A DNA stretch of 37,088 bases from Bacillota bacterium. Its GTDB lineage: Bacteria > Bacillota > Clostridia > Oscillospirales > Acutalibacteraceae. The position numbers and the translations under genes were made by a program. The stretch is taken from assembly GCA_023417635.1 (NCBI GenBank), contig JAEZFF010000030.1, positions 1 to 37,088 on the forward strand. The letters run 5' to 3'. Of the stretch, positions 15,577-23,902 are shown piece after piece; within the stretch, counting starts at the first letter, position 1; every line of letters begins with the position of its first letter. Below the pieces are notes generated by a model that was given only the letters and a program-made list of their open reading frames with translations, was not told the DNA's origin and did not search any database.

Positions 15577-16233
15577 TTAACTTCCTTCCGCATTCAGGCT
15601 TTTCGCCGGCGGAATACCAAGTTTTTTCTGAATACAGGTAACTTCATAGTCCAAGCGGCAGAGTGTCTGTGAAACCGGGTCGCCCACATGAATTTGGTCG
15701 AGGTTTGAAGGACGCACGCCGTTCAGCCTTACAACGCGTGCCGGTACACCGACGGCGGTTGCATTGGCGGGTACTGCATCCAGCACCACGGCGCCCGCCG
15801 CTATGCGGGCATTGTCGCCCACACGGAACGGGCCGAGAATTTTTGCCCCGGCGCCCACCAGCACATTGTTGCCGAGGGTCGGGTGGCGCTTGCCATGGTC
15901 TTTACCCGTTCCGCCAAGCGTTACGCCCTGGTACAGGGTGCAATTCTCACCGATTTCCGCCGTTTCGCCAATCACGACGCCCATGCCGTGGTCAATGAAC
16001 AGTCCTTTGCCGATTTTTGCGCCCGGGTGAATCTCAATCCCTGTTTTGTGCCGTGCCCGCTGAGAAATCCAGCGTGCAATGAATTTATGGCCATGCTCGT
16101 AAAACCAGTGCGCCTTTCGGTAAGAACGCACCGCCTTGAAGCCCGAGTACAAAAAGAAAACTTCCAGTCTTGAACGGGCCGCCGGGTCACGGTCGATAAT
16201 AGAGTCAAGTTCCGCTTTCAGTTTACTGAACAT
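15577..16233 (-). CDS. cysE: Serine O-acetyltransferase
   Basis: This 218-residue enzyme makes O-acetylserine from serine and acetyl-CoA, the first step of cysteine synthesis. It has the short N-terminal helical region of the EpsC/short-CysE type, then left-handed beta-helix hexapeptide repeats with IEIHP (about 66-70), DHGMGVVIGE around the catalytic His82, VTLGGTGK (104-111) and GVPARVVRL. It is the first gene behind a cysteine T-box and precedes cysS. Start ATG 16233 lies just after the T-box terminator. Confidence 0.95.
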   Translation of the reverse strand: MFSKLKAELDSIIDRDPAARSRLEVFFLYSGFKAVRSYRKAHWFYEHGHKFIARWISQRARHKTGIEIHPGAKIGKGLFIDHGMGVVIGETAEIGENCTLYQGVTLGGTGKDHGKRHPTLGNNVLVGAGAKILGPFRVGDNARIAAGAVVLDAVPANATAVGVPARVVRLNGVRPSNLDQIHVGDPVSQTLCRLDYEVTCIQKKLGIPPAKSLNAEGS

Positions 16234-16252
16234 AAAGGGCAGCCTCCCTTCA

Positions 16253-16546
16253 AAAAAAATAAGCCTCCGTCCCCCAAAAGAGGACGGAGGCGAAAACAGT
16301 TCCGCGGTTCCACTCCGTTTTTATCACTTTGCTTCGGCCTGTAACGGGGCCTGCCCGTGCGGGGATACTTTCGGTTCCCCCCGCCTGCTCACGGATGCAT
16401 TTCACTGCCCGCCGGGCAAAAAGCGCTTTCAGCCTGTTGACGCTTTCTCTCTTTTGCCCTGCGCGGCGGCTACTCTTCCGTTCACCGCATTTCTATCTGC
16501 TCCAGTATAGTCCCGGCTGCCGCCGGGCGTTACTCAAAAAGCCTAC
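16253..16546 (-). promoter_or_regulatory. Cysteine-specific T-box riboswitch of cysE-cysS
   Basis: On the minus strand, stem I begins ACGGA-AGAGTA and closes with UCCGU. Directly before the closing arm lies GAAA-UGC-A, so the specifier is UGC (16399-16397), a cysteine codon. The T-box CGGAGTGGAACCGCGG is at 16302-16317. Its bulge UGGA pairs with a tRNA ending UCCA, and tRNA-Cys has U73, so both contacts agree. The intrinsic terminator has stem GCCTCCGTCC/GGACGGAGGC (16263-16291) followed by a TTATTTTTTTT run. The stretch 16234-16592 is filled by this leader and its promoter. Confidence 0.95.
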
Positions 16547-16552
16547 TAAAAT

Positions 16553-16581
16553 AGTATAGTACAGAAAATGTCATCTGTAAA
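16553..16581 (-). promoter_or_regulatory. Promoter of the cysE-cysS T-box transcript
   Basis: TTTACA (16576-16581) and TATACT (16553-16558) are spaced by exactly 17 bases on the minus strand, immediately upstream of the T-box leader and just past the pgsA stop codon. Confidence 0.75.
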
Positions 16582-16592
16582 CATCCTGCCCG

Positions 16593-17165
16593 TTATTTTG
16601 ATGCATTAATCAGGTGAAGATTTTCTTTGAGGTAAATGGCTCCGGAAATCACCGTCAGCGCCGTTGCAATCCAAAGAAGGACGTCACCGGTTGCCAGCAT
16701 GGCTGCGCTGCCGCCCGAAAAGCTGAAAAATTCCTGCAGGCTCTGGCACAGCAAGACAAAAATGATGGCCACCATCTGGCTGATTGTTTTCGCTTTGCCC
16801 CATTTGTTTGCAGAAATCACCACGCCGTCGCTTTCCAGCGCAAGCAGACGGATAGAAGTTACCATCAGTTCCCGCGCGATTATCAGCAGAACGCACCACA
16901 CGTTCACAAGGCCCAGCGGCAAAAAGCACACAAGGGCCGAAATGACAAGCACTTTGTCTGCCAGCGGGTCAAGAAATTTCCCAAAATTAGTGATGAGGTT
17001 CTGTTCCCGCGCAATTTTCCCGTCAAAGCGGTCAGTCAGCGATGCACCCGCAAATACTAGAAAAGCCCACAGATAGTGGTACGGTATCTCCCGGTACAAA
17101 ACGAGCACCACAAAAGCCGGCACAAGGAAAACGCGTAAAAGAGTCAGTTTATTCGGCAGATTCAT
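16593..17165 (-). CDS. pgsA: CDP-diacylglycerol-glycerol-3-phosphate 3-phosphatidyltransferase
   Basis: This 190-residue membrane enzyme makes phosphatidylglycerol phosphate, the committed step to phosphatidylglycerol and cardiolipin. The complete CDP-alcohol phosphotransferase motif is visible: Asp45-x2-Asp48-Gly49-x2-Ala52-Arg53-x8-Gly62-x3-Asp66-x3-Asp70. Several hydrophobic helices surround it. The N-terminal NLPNKLTLLRVFLVP is typical of PgsA. It follows rimO by 11 bases and ends the recA-recX-rimO-pgsA run. Confidence 0.95.
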   Translation of the reverse strand: MNLPNKLTLLRVFLVPAFVVLVLYREIPYHYLWAFLVFAGASLTDRFDGKIAREQNLITNFGKFLDPLADKVLVISALVCFLPLGLVNVWCVLLIIARELMVTSIRLLALESDGVVISANKWGKAKTISQMVAIIFVLLCQSLQEFFSFSGGSAAMLATGDVLLWIATALTVISGAIYLKENLHLINASK

Positions 17166-17176
17166 TTTACCGCCCC

Positions 17177-18508
17177 CTAGCCAATCATCTCACCCGTAAG
17201 GTCGCCGTCAACACAGCCGGTAATCTTAACCTCTTCAAAATGGCCGGGCACTGGTTTCGTCCCCTTCGCCTGAAAATAAATCTTTCCGTCCACGTCGGGC
17301 GAATCCATATAGGAACGCCCAAACCAGCATTCGGCGCAGCGGTCAAAACCTTCCGTCAGCACACGCAGAGTCTTTCCAACCATCTGTTCGCCCTGCTCCT
17401 GCATAATATTCATCTGGATTTCCATCACTTCTTCGGCGCGGCGCTGTTTCTCTTCTTCGTCTATCTGGTTGGGCATCTCACCAGCCGCAGTGCCCTCTTC
17501 CTGTGAGTAAGCAAAACAGCCCAGACGCTCGAAGCGGATTTCGCGCACAAAAGAACACAGCTCGTCGAACTGTTCTTCCGTTTCACCGGGGTAACCGGCA
17601 ATCAACGTGGTACGCAGCACAAGATTTGGCACCGTAGCGCGCATCTTGCGGATAAGCTCCGTTATAGAGTGACGGTCGCCTCTGCGCCGCATGGAGTGCA
17701 GAATTTCCGCATTGCAGTGCTGCAAAGGGATGTCGATATATTTGACCAGCTTTTCTTCTTCCGCCATCGTCTGTAAAAGCTCGTCGGTAATCACATCCGG
17801 GTAAGTGTAAAGGAAGCGAATCCATTCAATGCCGTCAATCCGGCACAGGCGGCGCAGAAGCGGCGCAAGCGACGGCTTTCCGTAAAGGTCGGAGCCGTAG
17901 CGCGTAGTGTCCTGCGCAATCAGAATCAGTTCCTTGGCGCCGTTTTCCGCAAGCTTTCGGGCTTCCGCCTCAATGCTTTCCATGGTGCGGGAGCGGTATG
18001 GCCCGCGTATCATCGGAATAGCACAGTAGGAACATCGGTTGTTGCAGCCTTCGGCAATTTTCAGGTATGGCGACCAGCTTGGCGTTAAAAGCATTCGCTC
18101 GCCGCAGATGCTGAGTTTTGTCTTTTCGGGGAAAATCTCCTGTTTCTTACCGGAAAGGACTTTTTCCACGACAGAAACGATGTCTCCATCCGCGCCAATC
18201 CCCACAACGGCATCGGCTTCTGGAATTTCTTGCATGACCTGTTCCCGGTAGCGCTCAGCAAGGCACCCCGTAACAATAATTGCCTTAATGCGGCCTTCGG
18301 CCTTCAGCCGTGCCAGCTCCAGAATCTCGTCGATTGCCTCCTGCTTTGCGGAGTTAATAAAGCCGCAGGTATTCACAATGGCGGCATCCGCAAGCGCGGC
18401 GTCATCTTTTACCGTGTACCCGGCTTTTTGAAGGGCAGCCAGCATCATTTCGCCATCTACCTGATTTTTTGCGCAGCCCAGATTGACCATTCCAACCGAA
18501 TATGCCAT
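17177..18508 (-). CDS. rimO: Ribosomal protein S12 methylthiotransferase
   Basis: This 443-residue radical-SAM enzyme adds a methylthio group to an aspartate of ribosomal protein S12. The N-terminal UPF0004 domain supplies the cluster cysteines Cys12, Cys48 and Cys82. The radical-SAM cluster motif is Cys155-x3-Cys159-x2-Cys162. A TRAM domain closes the C-terminus. The opening MAYSVGMVNLGCAKNQVD is typical of RimO rather than MiaB. Its ATG follows the recX stop codon with no gap. Confidence 0.95.
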   Translation of the reverse strand: MAYSVGMVNLGCAKNQVDGEMMLAALQKAGYTVKDDAALADAAIVNTCGFINSAKQEAIDEILELARLKAEGRIKAIIVTGCLAERYREQVMQEIPEADAVVGIGADGDIVSVVEKVLSGKKQEIFPEKTKLSICGERMLLTPSWSPYLKIAEGCNNRCSYCAIPMIRGPYRSRTMESIEAEARKLAENGAKELILIAQDTTRYGSDLYGKPSLAPLLRRLCRIDGIEWIRFLYTYPDVITDELLQTMAEEEKLVKYIDIPLQHCNAEILHSMRRRGDRHSITELIRKMRATVPNLVLRTTLIAGYPGETEEQFDELCSFVREIRFERLGCFAYSQEEGTAAGEMPNQIDEEEKQRRAEEVMEIQMNIMQEQGEQMVGKTLRVLTEGFDRCAECWFGRSYMDSPDVDGKIYFQAKGTKPVPGHFEEVKITGCVDGDLTGEMIG

Positions 18509-19126
18509 TTATTTTTCCTCATCATCTGCAATATATTTTTGAAGGGCGGCGCGGATGTCATCCCACCGGTAACCCATGCGCTGAAGTCCTGCCGCAGCGC
18601 GGCGGCGGCCTTTTTCGTCACCAAGGCAGCGCCCGTACTTTCGGGCAAGCACTGCTTCCGCGGATTCCCGCGAATCAGGCTCCGCTTCGGCGGCGGCCTG
18701 CTCCGCAAGTTCCCGGTTAATTCCGCGGCGCATGAGCTCCATGCGTACACGCGAAGCGGCAAAACCCTTACGGGTATATAAAGTGCGCGCCACTGAACGG
18801 GCATACTCACCGTCGTTCACAAAACCGAGTTCCGTCATGCGCTGTGCCGCTTTCCCCGCGGTTTCGCGCGGCACGGTGCGGCTCAGTTTGCGGGCAAGCT
18901 CCTTTTCCGAATGGGCGCGAAAGCCCAGCAGGTACATGGCTTTCTGCTCCGCACGGCGAAGGTCGCTTTCTTCTATCAGCTCGTGAAGCTGCTCGTCCGT
19001 AAGGTCATCACCCGGTTTCAGGCCGGATTTGAAATATGTTTCCGTATCGATTTCGACAGCTTTTTCACCGTCGACAAACAGCGCCACAAGGCTTTTGCCC
19101 TTTGGCTCCACGGCGGAAAGCATCAT
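18509..19126 (-). CDS. recX: RecA regulatory protein RecX
   Basis: This 205-residue helical protein has the RecX tandem three-helix repeats: YLLGFRAHSEKELARKL, then MTELGFVNDGEYARSVAR and GINRELAEQAAAE, ending with an RMGYRWDDIRAAL repeat. RecX binds RecA filaments and limits their growth. The start overlaps the recA stop as ATGA (ATG 19126; a second ATG at 19123 is possible), implying translational coupling to recA. An N-terminal extension of about 60 residues precedes the repeats, as in other Bacillota. Confidence 0.92.
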   Translation of the reverse strand: MMLSAVEPKGKSLVALFVDGEKAVEIDTETYFKSGLKPGDDLTDEQLHELIEESDLRRAEQKAMYLLGFRAHSEKELARKLSRTVPRETAGKAAQRMTELGFVNDGEYARSVARTLYTRKGFAASRVRMELMRRGINRELAEQAAAEAEPDSRESAEAVLARKYGRCLGDEKGRRRAAAGLQRMGYRWDDIRAALQKYIADDEEK

Positions 19127-20304
19127 GTGTCGTCCGCTTCAATATCAATATCGGAGCCATAGCGGGAACCGGCATCCGCCGGCTTTTTCGGCTCCTCTTC
19201 TTTCTGCACAGGCTTTGCGCCGCCTGACGCGGCGGTTTTCTTTGCCGGCGCAGACGCAGCCTTTTTAAAGAGTTCGTCGGCATTTGCACGGATTTTTGCC
19301 TCGATTTCCTGAGCCATTTCGGGGTGTTCATCCAGGAAGGTCTTCGCGTTGTCGCGCCCCTGCCCAAGGCGGGTTTCGCCGTAGGCAAACCATGCGCCGC
19401 TCTTCTGTACAATCTCCATTTCCACACCTAGGTCGAGAATCTCGCCGGTATGGGAAATACCGTGCCCGTACATCATATCAAACTCCGCAGTGCGGAACGG
19501 CGGGGCAATTTTATTTTTGACAACCTTCACACGCGTGCGGGAACCAATCTGCTCGTTGCCGACTTTAATGGATTCCCCTTTACGCACATCCAGCCGCACA
19601 GAAGCGTAAAATTTCAGCGCACGCCCACCGGTTGTAACCTCTGGGTTTCCGTAGGCAATACCGATTTTTTCACGCAGCTGATTAATAAAGATGGCGATAC
19701 AGTTTGATTTTGAAATGGCACCTGCCAGTTTGCGCAGTGCCTGCGACATCAGCCTTGCCTGCAGGCCAACAACACTGTCGCCCATTTCGCCTTCAATTTC
19801 CGCGCGGGGAACAAGAGCGGCAACCGAGTCAATGACAATCACGTCGATTGCACCGGAGCGGACGAGTGCTTCAGTAATTTCAAGCGCCTGCTCGCCGGTG
19901 TCCGGCTGAGAAACAAGAAGGGAGTCCACGTCTACACCCAAAGCCGCGGCATAAGTCGGGTCCAGGGCATGCTCCACGTCAATAAATGCGGCGTTGCCGC
20001 CGTTTTTCTGGCCTTGTGCAATACAGTGCAGGGCAAGCGTCGTTTTACCGGAGCTTTCAGGACCGTAAATCTCAACAATACGCCCGCGCGGCAGGCCGCC
20101 GATGCCAAGCGCAAGGTCAAGCCCCAGCGAACCCGTTGAAATTGCCTCCACATGCATGGCCTGATTTTGGCCCAAGCGCATAACCGCACCTTTGCCAAAC
20201 TGCTTTTCTATCTGTGCAAGGGCTGTTTTCAGAGCCTCTTTTTTATCGCTGTTCGTGTCGACTGTTTTGCTTAGTTTCTTGGTAGCCGATCCTTTTTCCG
20301 ACAT
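19123..20304 (-). CDS. recA: Recombinase RecA
   Basis: This 393-residue protein carries out strand exchange and triggers SOS cleavage of LexA. Walker A GPESSGKTTL lies at residues 81-90, with the usual IEVYGPE-type lead-in, the loop L1/L2 region and MYGHGISHTGEILD near the end of the core. It is about 40 residues longer than a typical RecA: residues after about 345 are a low-complexity Ala/Lys/Pro tail ending in an acidic DIDIEADDT. The ATG at 20304 has a GGGAGG site 8 bases upstream. I see no clear Gram-positive LexA box in the promoter region. It is followed directly by recX. Confidence 0.98.
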   Translation of the reverse strand: MSEKGSATKKLSKTVDTNSDKKEALKTALAQIEKQFGKGAVMRLGQNQAMHVEAISTGSLGLDLALGIGGLPRGRIVEIYGPESSGKTTLALHCIAQGQKNGGNAAFIDVEHALDPTYAAALGVDVDSLLVSQPDTGEQALEITEALVRSGAIDVIVIDSVAALVPRAEIEGEMGDSVVGLQARLMSQALRKLAGAISKSNCIAIFINQLREKIGIAYGNPEVTTGGRALKFYASVRLDVRKGESIKVGNEQIGSRTRVKVVKNKIAPPFRTAEFDMMYGHGISHTGEILDLGVEMEIVQKSGAWFAYGETRLGQGRDNAKTFLDEHPEMAQEIEAKIRANADELFKKAASAPAKKTAASGGAKPVQKEEEPKKPADAGSRYGSDIDIEADDT

Positions 20305-20357
20305 AGTCCGTTCCTCCCGTCACACGTGCCGCCAGACTTCTTTCAGATAATACAGCT

Positions 20358-20386
20358 ATTATAATTTATTCCCGCTTGAAAAGCAA
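20358..20386 (-). promoter_or_regulatory. recA promoter
   Basis: TTGCTT (20381-20386) and a perfect TATAAT (20358-20363) are 17 bases apart on the minus strand, about 54 bases upstream of the recA start codon. No obvious CGAAC-type SOS operator overlaps it. Confidence 0.65.
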
Positions 20387-20416
20387 GCAGCTGGCACTGC
20401 CGCTTTCGAGCCGTTA

Positions 20417-20467
20417 CAGCCCGGAATCGGGCTGGCTTAAAAGTTTTTGCCAATCCCTTTTCAGAAA
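20417..20467 (+). repeat. Degenerate composite of GC hairpin plus 32-bp element
   Basis: A perfect 7-bp hairpin CAGCCCG/CGGGCTG (20417-20434) is followed 4 bases later by AAAAGTTTTTGCCAATCC, a decayed version of the 32-bp element without its terminal palindrome. The same order recurs 107 bases downstream: GCCCG/CGGGC hairpin (20524-20537) followed by the intact element at 20544. Confidence 0.6.
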
Positions 20468-20543
20468 AAATCCCAAGTCCTGAACCCGCTAGAAAAGTGC
20501 AGAGAATCTTCCGGGCCAGTATAGCCCGAAACCGGGCAAACGG

Positions 20544-20575
20544 GAAAGTTTTCGCTAGGCCTTTTTCAAAAGGCC
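20544..20575 (+). repeat. 32-bp hairpin element, copy B (forms the prmC 3' end)
   Basis: GAAAGTTTTCGCTA is followed by GGCCTTTT-TC-AAAAGGCC, an 8-bp stem matching copies A and C with compensated changes in both arms. On the minus strand it encodes the last residues of PrmC (LLKKA) and the TAG stop. Confidence 0.8.
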
Positions 20576-21406
20576 GCAGACCACACGGTCAAAGCCGCTG
20601 AAATCCTGAAGCACACGGAGATTCATTAGCTTTTCGCTGAAAAGCTCCGCCACAGCCTGTGCCTGTTCTTCGCCAATCTCCACCGCGGCAATGCCGCCCG
20701 GCTTCAGCTTCGGCAGCCATATTTTGGCGATGGCGCGGTAAAACATAAGCCCGTCTTCTCCACCGTCGAGCGCTTCACACGGTTCCTGCCGCACTTCTTC
20801 CTGTAACCCAGATATTTCTTTCCGGCACACATACGGCGGGTTGGAGACAATGCCGTCAAGAGACGAAAAATTCTCTGCTGCCGCAGAGGAAAGCACATCC
20901 GCTTTCAACGCCGTAACACCTTGGATTCTTGTTTCTTCAATATTTTTGTGCAAAAACTGCATCGCCTGCGGGTACTTCTCCACTGCCGCCACTTCGGCCC
21001 CAGGCAAAAGTTCCGCAAGGCCAAGCGCCACTGCGCCCGTGCCGGAACATAAGTCTGCAATTTTCGGCTTTTGCACATTCTTCAGCATTTCGGCCGCCGT
21101 GCGCACAAGCAGTTCCGTTTCTTCCCGCGGAATCAGCACGCCTTCGCCAACTTTCAGCGTGAAATCAAGGAACGGCCATTCGCCCAGAATATACTGCAGC
21201 GGCCGTCCCGCAGCGCGTTCCCTGACCGTGGAAAAGTAAGCCTGCGCTTTTTGCGCATCCGCCTCCCGGGAAGACTGCAAAATGCGCTCCTGCCGGTCGA
21301 GGCCGAACGCCTTTTCAAAAAGGCAGCCTGCATCAAACGCCGGGGATTCATTTTGGACGTCGTCCAGAATCTTTTTCCCCCGGCGATAAACTTCTCCCAG
21401 AGTCAT
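20555..21406 (-). CDS. prmC: Peptide chain release factor N5-glutamine methyltransferase
   Basis: This 283-residue enzyme methylates the glutamine of the GGQ motif in release factors RF1 and RF2. The catalytic NPPY motif lies at residues 189-192, the SAM loop at DLCSGTGAVAL (118-128), and IPREETELL (92-100) is the usual family segment. I chose the ATG at 21406 because it overlaps the yqhQ stop as ATGA and begins MTLGEVYRRG; the longer open frame upstream lies inside yqhQ. The C-terminal LLKKA and stop codon are encoded by a repeated hairpin element. It is the last gene of the lipoprotein/two-component operon. Confidence 0.95.
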   Translation of the reverse strand: MTLGEVYRRGKKILDDVQNESPAFDAGCLFEKAFGLDRQERILQSSREADAQKAQAYFSTVRERAAGRPLQYILGEWPFLDFTLKVGEGVLIPREETELLVRTAAEMLKNVQKPKIADLCSGTGAVALGLAELLPGAEVAAVEKYPQAMQFLHKNIEETRIQGVTALKADVLSSAAAENFSSLDGIVSNPPYVCRKEISGLQEEVRQEPCEALDGGEDGLMFYRAIAKIWLPKLKPGGIAAVEIGEEQAQAVAELFSEKLMNLRVLQDFSGFDRVVCGLLKKA

Positions 21407-22371
21407 GCCGCATCCTTCGGCACACCGACGCGGTCTTCGCCGCTTTCCGGTATCACTTCGTTCATAGCGGCTATGGCAACTTCTATCATGCTGTCGTCCG
21501 GCTCTTTTGTCGTAATGCGCTGCATCCACAGGCCGGGCGCAGAAATAATATGCGTCAGTAAATTGTCGTTGCGCCCGCAGTAACGGATCAGCTCATAGCC
21601 AATGCCCACAACGACGGGTATGCACAGCAGTTTTGCCAGCGTGCGTACAAGCGGCTGGGTAAACGGAATCAGAAACCCGATGAGGATGCCAATCAGCAGC
21701 ATCAGCACTAGGAAACTCGTGCCGCAGCGCGGGTGGAACCGCTGGTGTTTCCGCACATTTTCCACCGTAAGCTCTTCGTTGTTTTCGTAGCAGAAAATTG
21801 TTTTATGCTCCGCACCATGGTACTCGAAAACCCGGCGTACATCCGGCAGGGAAGCGCAGAAAGCAAGGTAGCCAATGAAAATGAAAATTCGCAGAAGCCC
21901 TTCAAGCGGTGAGCGCCACCATGCGATGGAAGGCCCTACGCCTTTTTGCAGTAAGTTAAAGAGCCATGTAGGAAGCACAAAAAACAGCGCAATGGCTATC
22001 ACAAGCCCCAGCACCGTCCCGAAAACCGAGATGACATTCATGGCTTTGTCCCCAAACTTTTCCTGAACCCAGCGGTCAAGTTTCGACTCGTCCTCTTCGC
22101 CGTCATCCAACCCGGCTTTGTCTACGGAAAGGGAGAGCGCCTTATAGCCGATTTTCATGGAGTCCACAAAGCCGGCAATTCCGCGCAGAAATGGCATCCG
22201 CCAAACGCGGCTGCGGGAAGCGAGGCAGTTTGTTTCCATCTCTTCACAGGAGATGCTTCCGTCAGGCATCCGCACGGCGACTTCCGTCTTTTTGGGGCCG
22301 CGCATCATGATTCCCTCTACAAGCGCCTGCCCGCCGATCGATGTAATGCACTTTGTTTTTTCTCTGCTCAT
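21403..22371 (-). CDS. yqhQ: DUF1385 membrane protein (YqhQ-like)
   Basis: This 322-residue protein has the DUF1385 signature: SIGGQALVEGIMMRGP near the N-terminus, an EYHGAEHKTIFCYE motif rich in possible metal ligands (about 182-196), and RFHPRCGTSFL. About five hydrophobic helices lie between 95 and 275. In many Bacillota it precedes prmC, as it does here. The biochemical function is not established. Start and stop overlap both neighbours by 4 bases (ATGA with the kinase upstream and prmC downstream), implying coupled translation. Confidence 0.9.
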   Translation of the reverse strand: MSREKTKCITSIGGQALVEGIMMRGPKKTEVAVRMPDGSISCEEMETNCLASRSRVWRMPFLRGIAGFVDSMKIGYKALSLSVDKAGLDDGEEDESKLDRWVQEKFGDKAMNVISVFGTVLGLVIAIALFFVLPTWLFNLLQKGVGPSIAWWRSPLEGLLRIFIFIGYLAFCASLPDVRRVFEYHGAEHKTIFCYENNEELTVENVRKHQRFHPRCGTSFLVLMLLIGILIGFLIPFTQPLVRTLAKLLCIPVVVGIGYELIRYCGRNDNLLTHIISAPGLWMQRITTKEPDDSMIEVAIAAMNEVIPESGEDRVGVPKDAA

Positions 22372-23843
22372 TCAGGGTTCCTTTCTTCTTTTCCGGCTTC
22401 CAGTGTTTTGGTTTCAAGCTTTTGGAAAGTTGGGATGCGTATGGTTACGGCTGTGCCGACGTTTTCGTGGCTATCGATGTCCAGGCTGCCGGAATGAAGC
22501 GTCATAATCTCATCCGCCAGCGCAAGCCCTATGCCGGAGCCGCGTACAGTCTGGTTTGCTTTGTAGAATTTTTTCTTCACATTCGGCAGGTGCTCTGCCG
22601 GAATCCCGCAGCCGTCGTCTGCGATAACGACGCGGATAAACCCGTCCTCTTCGGCGGCGTTCACCGTAATGGTGCCGCCTTCTTTAGTATATTTCAGGGC
22701 GTTGTCAAGCACATTCACAAAGACCTGCCGCAGGCGGTTGATGTCGCCAAGCACAGGCGGAAGCATTGCCGGCTCATCGTAAATTAAAAATTTTTCTTCG
22801 CTGCGCGCGCGTTCACTGAACATATATACCGCCGCGCCAAGTTCTGCGAGGATGTCAATCTTGTCCATAGTCAGCGTCATGCGGCCGCTCTGCATCCGCG
22901 AAAAATCGAGCAGTTCTTCCACAATCCCGGAAAGCCGCTCTGTTTCGCCTACAATAATTGCCATGCCGCGGTGGAACGTCTGCTGGTCGGTTTCGCCGGA
23001 CTGCAGCGTTTCCGCCCATCCTTTAATTGCCGTAAGTGGGGTGCGCAGCTCATGGGAAACGGAAGAAATAAAGTCGTTCTTCATCTTTTCGTTTTCGCCA
23101 AGCTCATCGGCCATATTATTAATGGTGTCGCACAGCTCGCCGATTTCGTCGTTGTTCTGCTTTTTAATGCGGGCTTTAAAGTCACCCTGTGCAATTCGTT
23201 TCGCCGTCGCTCCAATTTCACGGATTGGCGTTAAGATGGAACGGATGAAGTAGTGGCTCGAAAGGGCAACGAGCAGAATAACGACAAGGCCCGTCAGGAT
23301 AAGCGCTGAAATCACGGTGAAAATCTGCCGGTCCGCTTCTTCCAGTGAAACCACATAGCGAATAGCCCCCACGGGGGAACCGGCCTCGTTGCGGATTATG
23401 CGTGTTACGGCCATGACGTGCTCGCCGTTTTTTAATTTACCCGTCCAGGTGCCATAGTCTTCCGAAGCGGCAAGCGCCGCGGTATAGTCCGGCATCGGCT
23501 GTGTCTGATCCGGTGTAAAGCCGATGGAAGTCGTTACGATCTGCCCTGACTGGCTGATGACCATCAGCTCCATACTCTCTTTATTCGGGAAGCCTTCCAC
23601 ATAGCCACGCGCAGCGGTAATAAAATCTTCCGCAGATTTGCGCCCATAGCTGGAAAAGACGTTTGTCAGTTCATCGGAGCGGCCGTTCAGCGCAGACTGA
23701 AAGCCGTTATAAACGTACCCCTGCACAGCAAAGGAAAGTGCCGCAACAAGGATGACGACCACAAGCAGCAGCGCACCCACGCTGTTGGTAATCCACCGCC
23801 GCGCAATGCTCGTTTTGTTTCCCGTACCGTTTTTGTTTTCCAC
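22368..23843 (-). CDS. Sensor histidine kinase (HAMP-HisKA-HATPase)
   Basis: This 491-residue membrane kinase has a first helix (about 20-42), an extracytoplasmic sensor (about 43-172) of single-Cache/PAS-like appearance, a second helix (about 174-200), a HAMP domain (about 197-250), the HisKA box with phospho-acceptor His264 in SHELRTPL, and the HATPase N box NALKYTKEGG and G box DDGCGIP. It should phosphorylate the OmpR-type regulator encoded upstream. The start is GTG 23843 with a GGGGGTGAAGGA stretch upstream. The 237-base gap to the regulator is unusually long for such a pair and carries a copy of the 32-bp element. The gene overlaps yqhQ by 4 bases. Confidence 0.93.
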   Translation of the reverse strand: MENKNGTGNKTSIARRWITNSVGALLLVVVILVAALSFAVQGYVYNGFQSALNGRSDELTNVFSSYGRKSAEDFITAARGYVEGFPNKESMELMVISQSGQIVTTSIGFTPDQTQPMPDYTAALAASEDYGTWTGKLKNGEHVMAVTRIIRNEAGSPVGAIRYVVSLEEADRQIFTVISALILTGLVVILLVALSSHYFIRSILTPIREIGATAKRIAQGDFKARIKKQNNDEIGELCDTINNMADELGENEKMKNDFISSVSHELRTPLTAIKGWAETLQSGETDQQTFHRGMAIIVGETERLSGIVEELLDFSRMQSGRMTLTMDKIDILAELGAAVYMFSERARSEEKFLIYDEPAMLPPVLGDINRLRQVFVNVLDNALKYTKEGGTITVNAAEEDGFIRVVIADDGCGIPAEHLPNVKKKFYKANQTVRGSGIGLALADEIMTLHSGSLDIDSHENVGTAVTIRIPTFQKLETKTLEAGKEERNPE

Positions 23844-23870
23844 TTTCCTTCACCCCCTTTTCCCGGCCTC

Positions 23871-23902
23871 GGCCTCTTGAAAGAGGCCTGGCAAGAACTT
23901 TT
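23871..23902 (-). repeat. 32-bp hairpin element, copy C, inside the two-component operon
   Basis: Read on the minus strand it is AAAAGTTCTTGCCA followed by GGCCTCTT-TC-AAGAGGCC. It has the same length and layout as copies A and B. It lies between the response regulator stop (24081) and the kinase start (23843), about 28 bases ahead of the kinase GTG. It could act as an internal attenuator or processing site; it has no T-run. Confidence 0.8.

Noticed and set aside
14544..15641. 365-residue plus-strand open frame opposite cysS
   Set aside because: It is antisense to cysS, whose catalytic and zinc motifs are complete.
21407..21529. 41-codon N-terminal extension of prmC
   Set aside because: It lies inside yqhQ and is not like PrmC; the ATG at 21406 with ATGA overlap gives a normal start.
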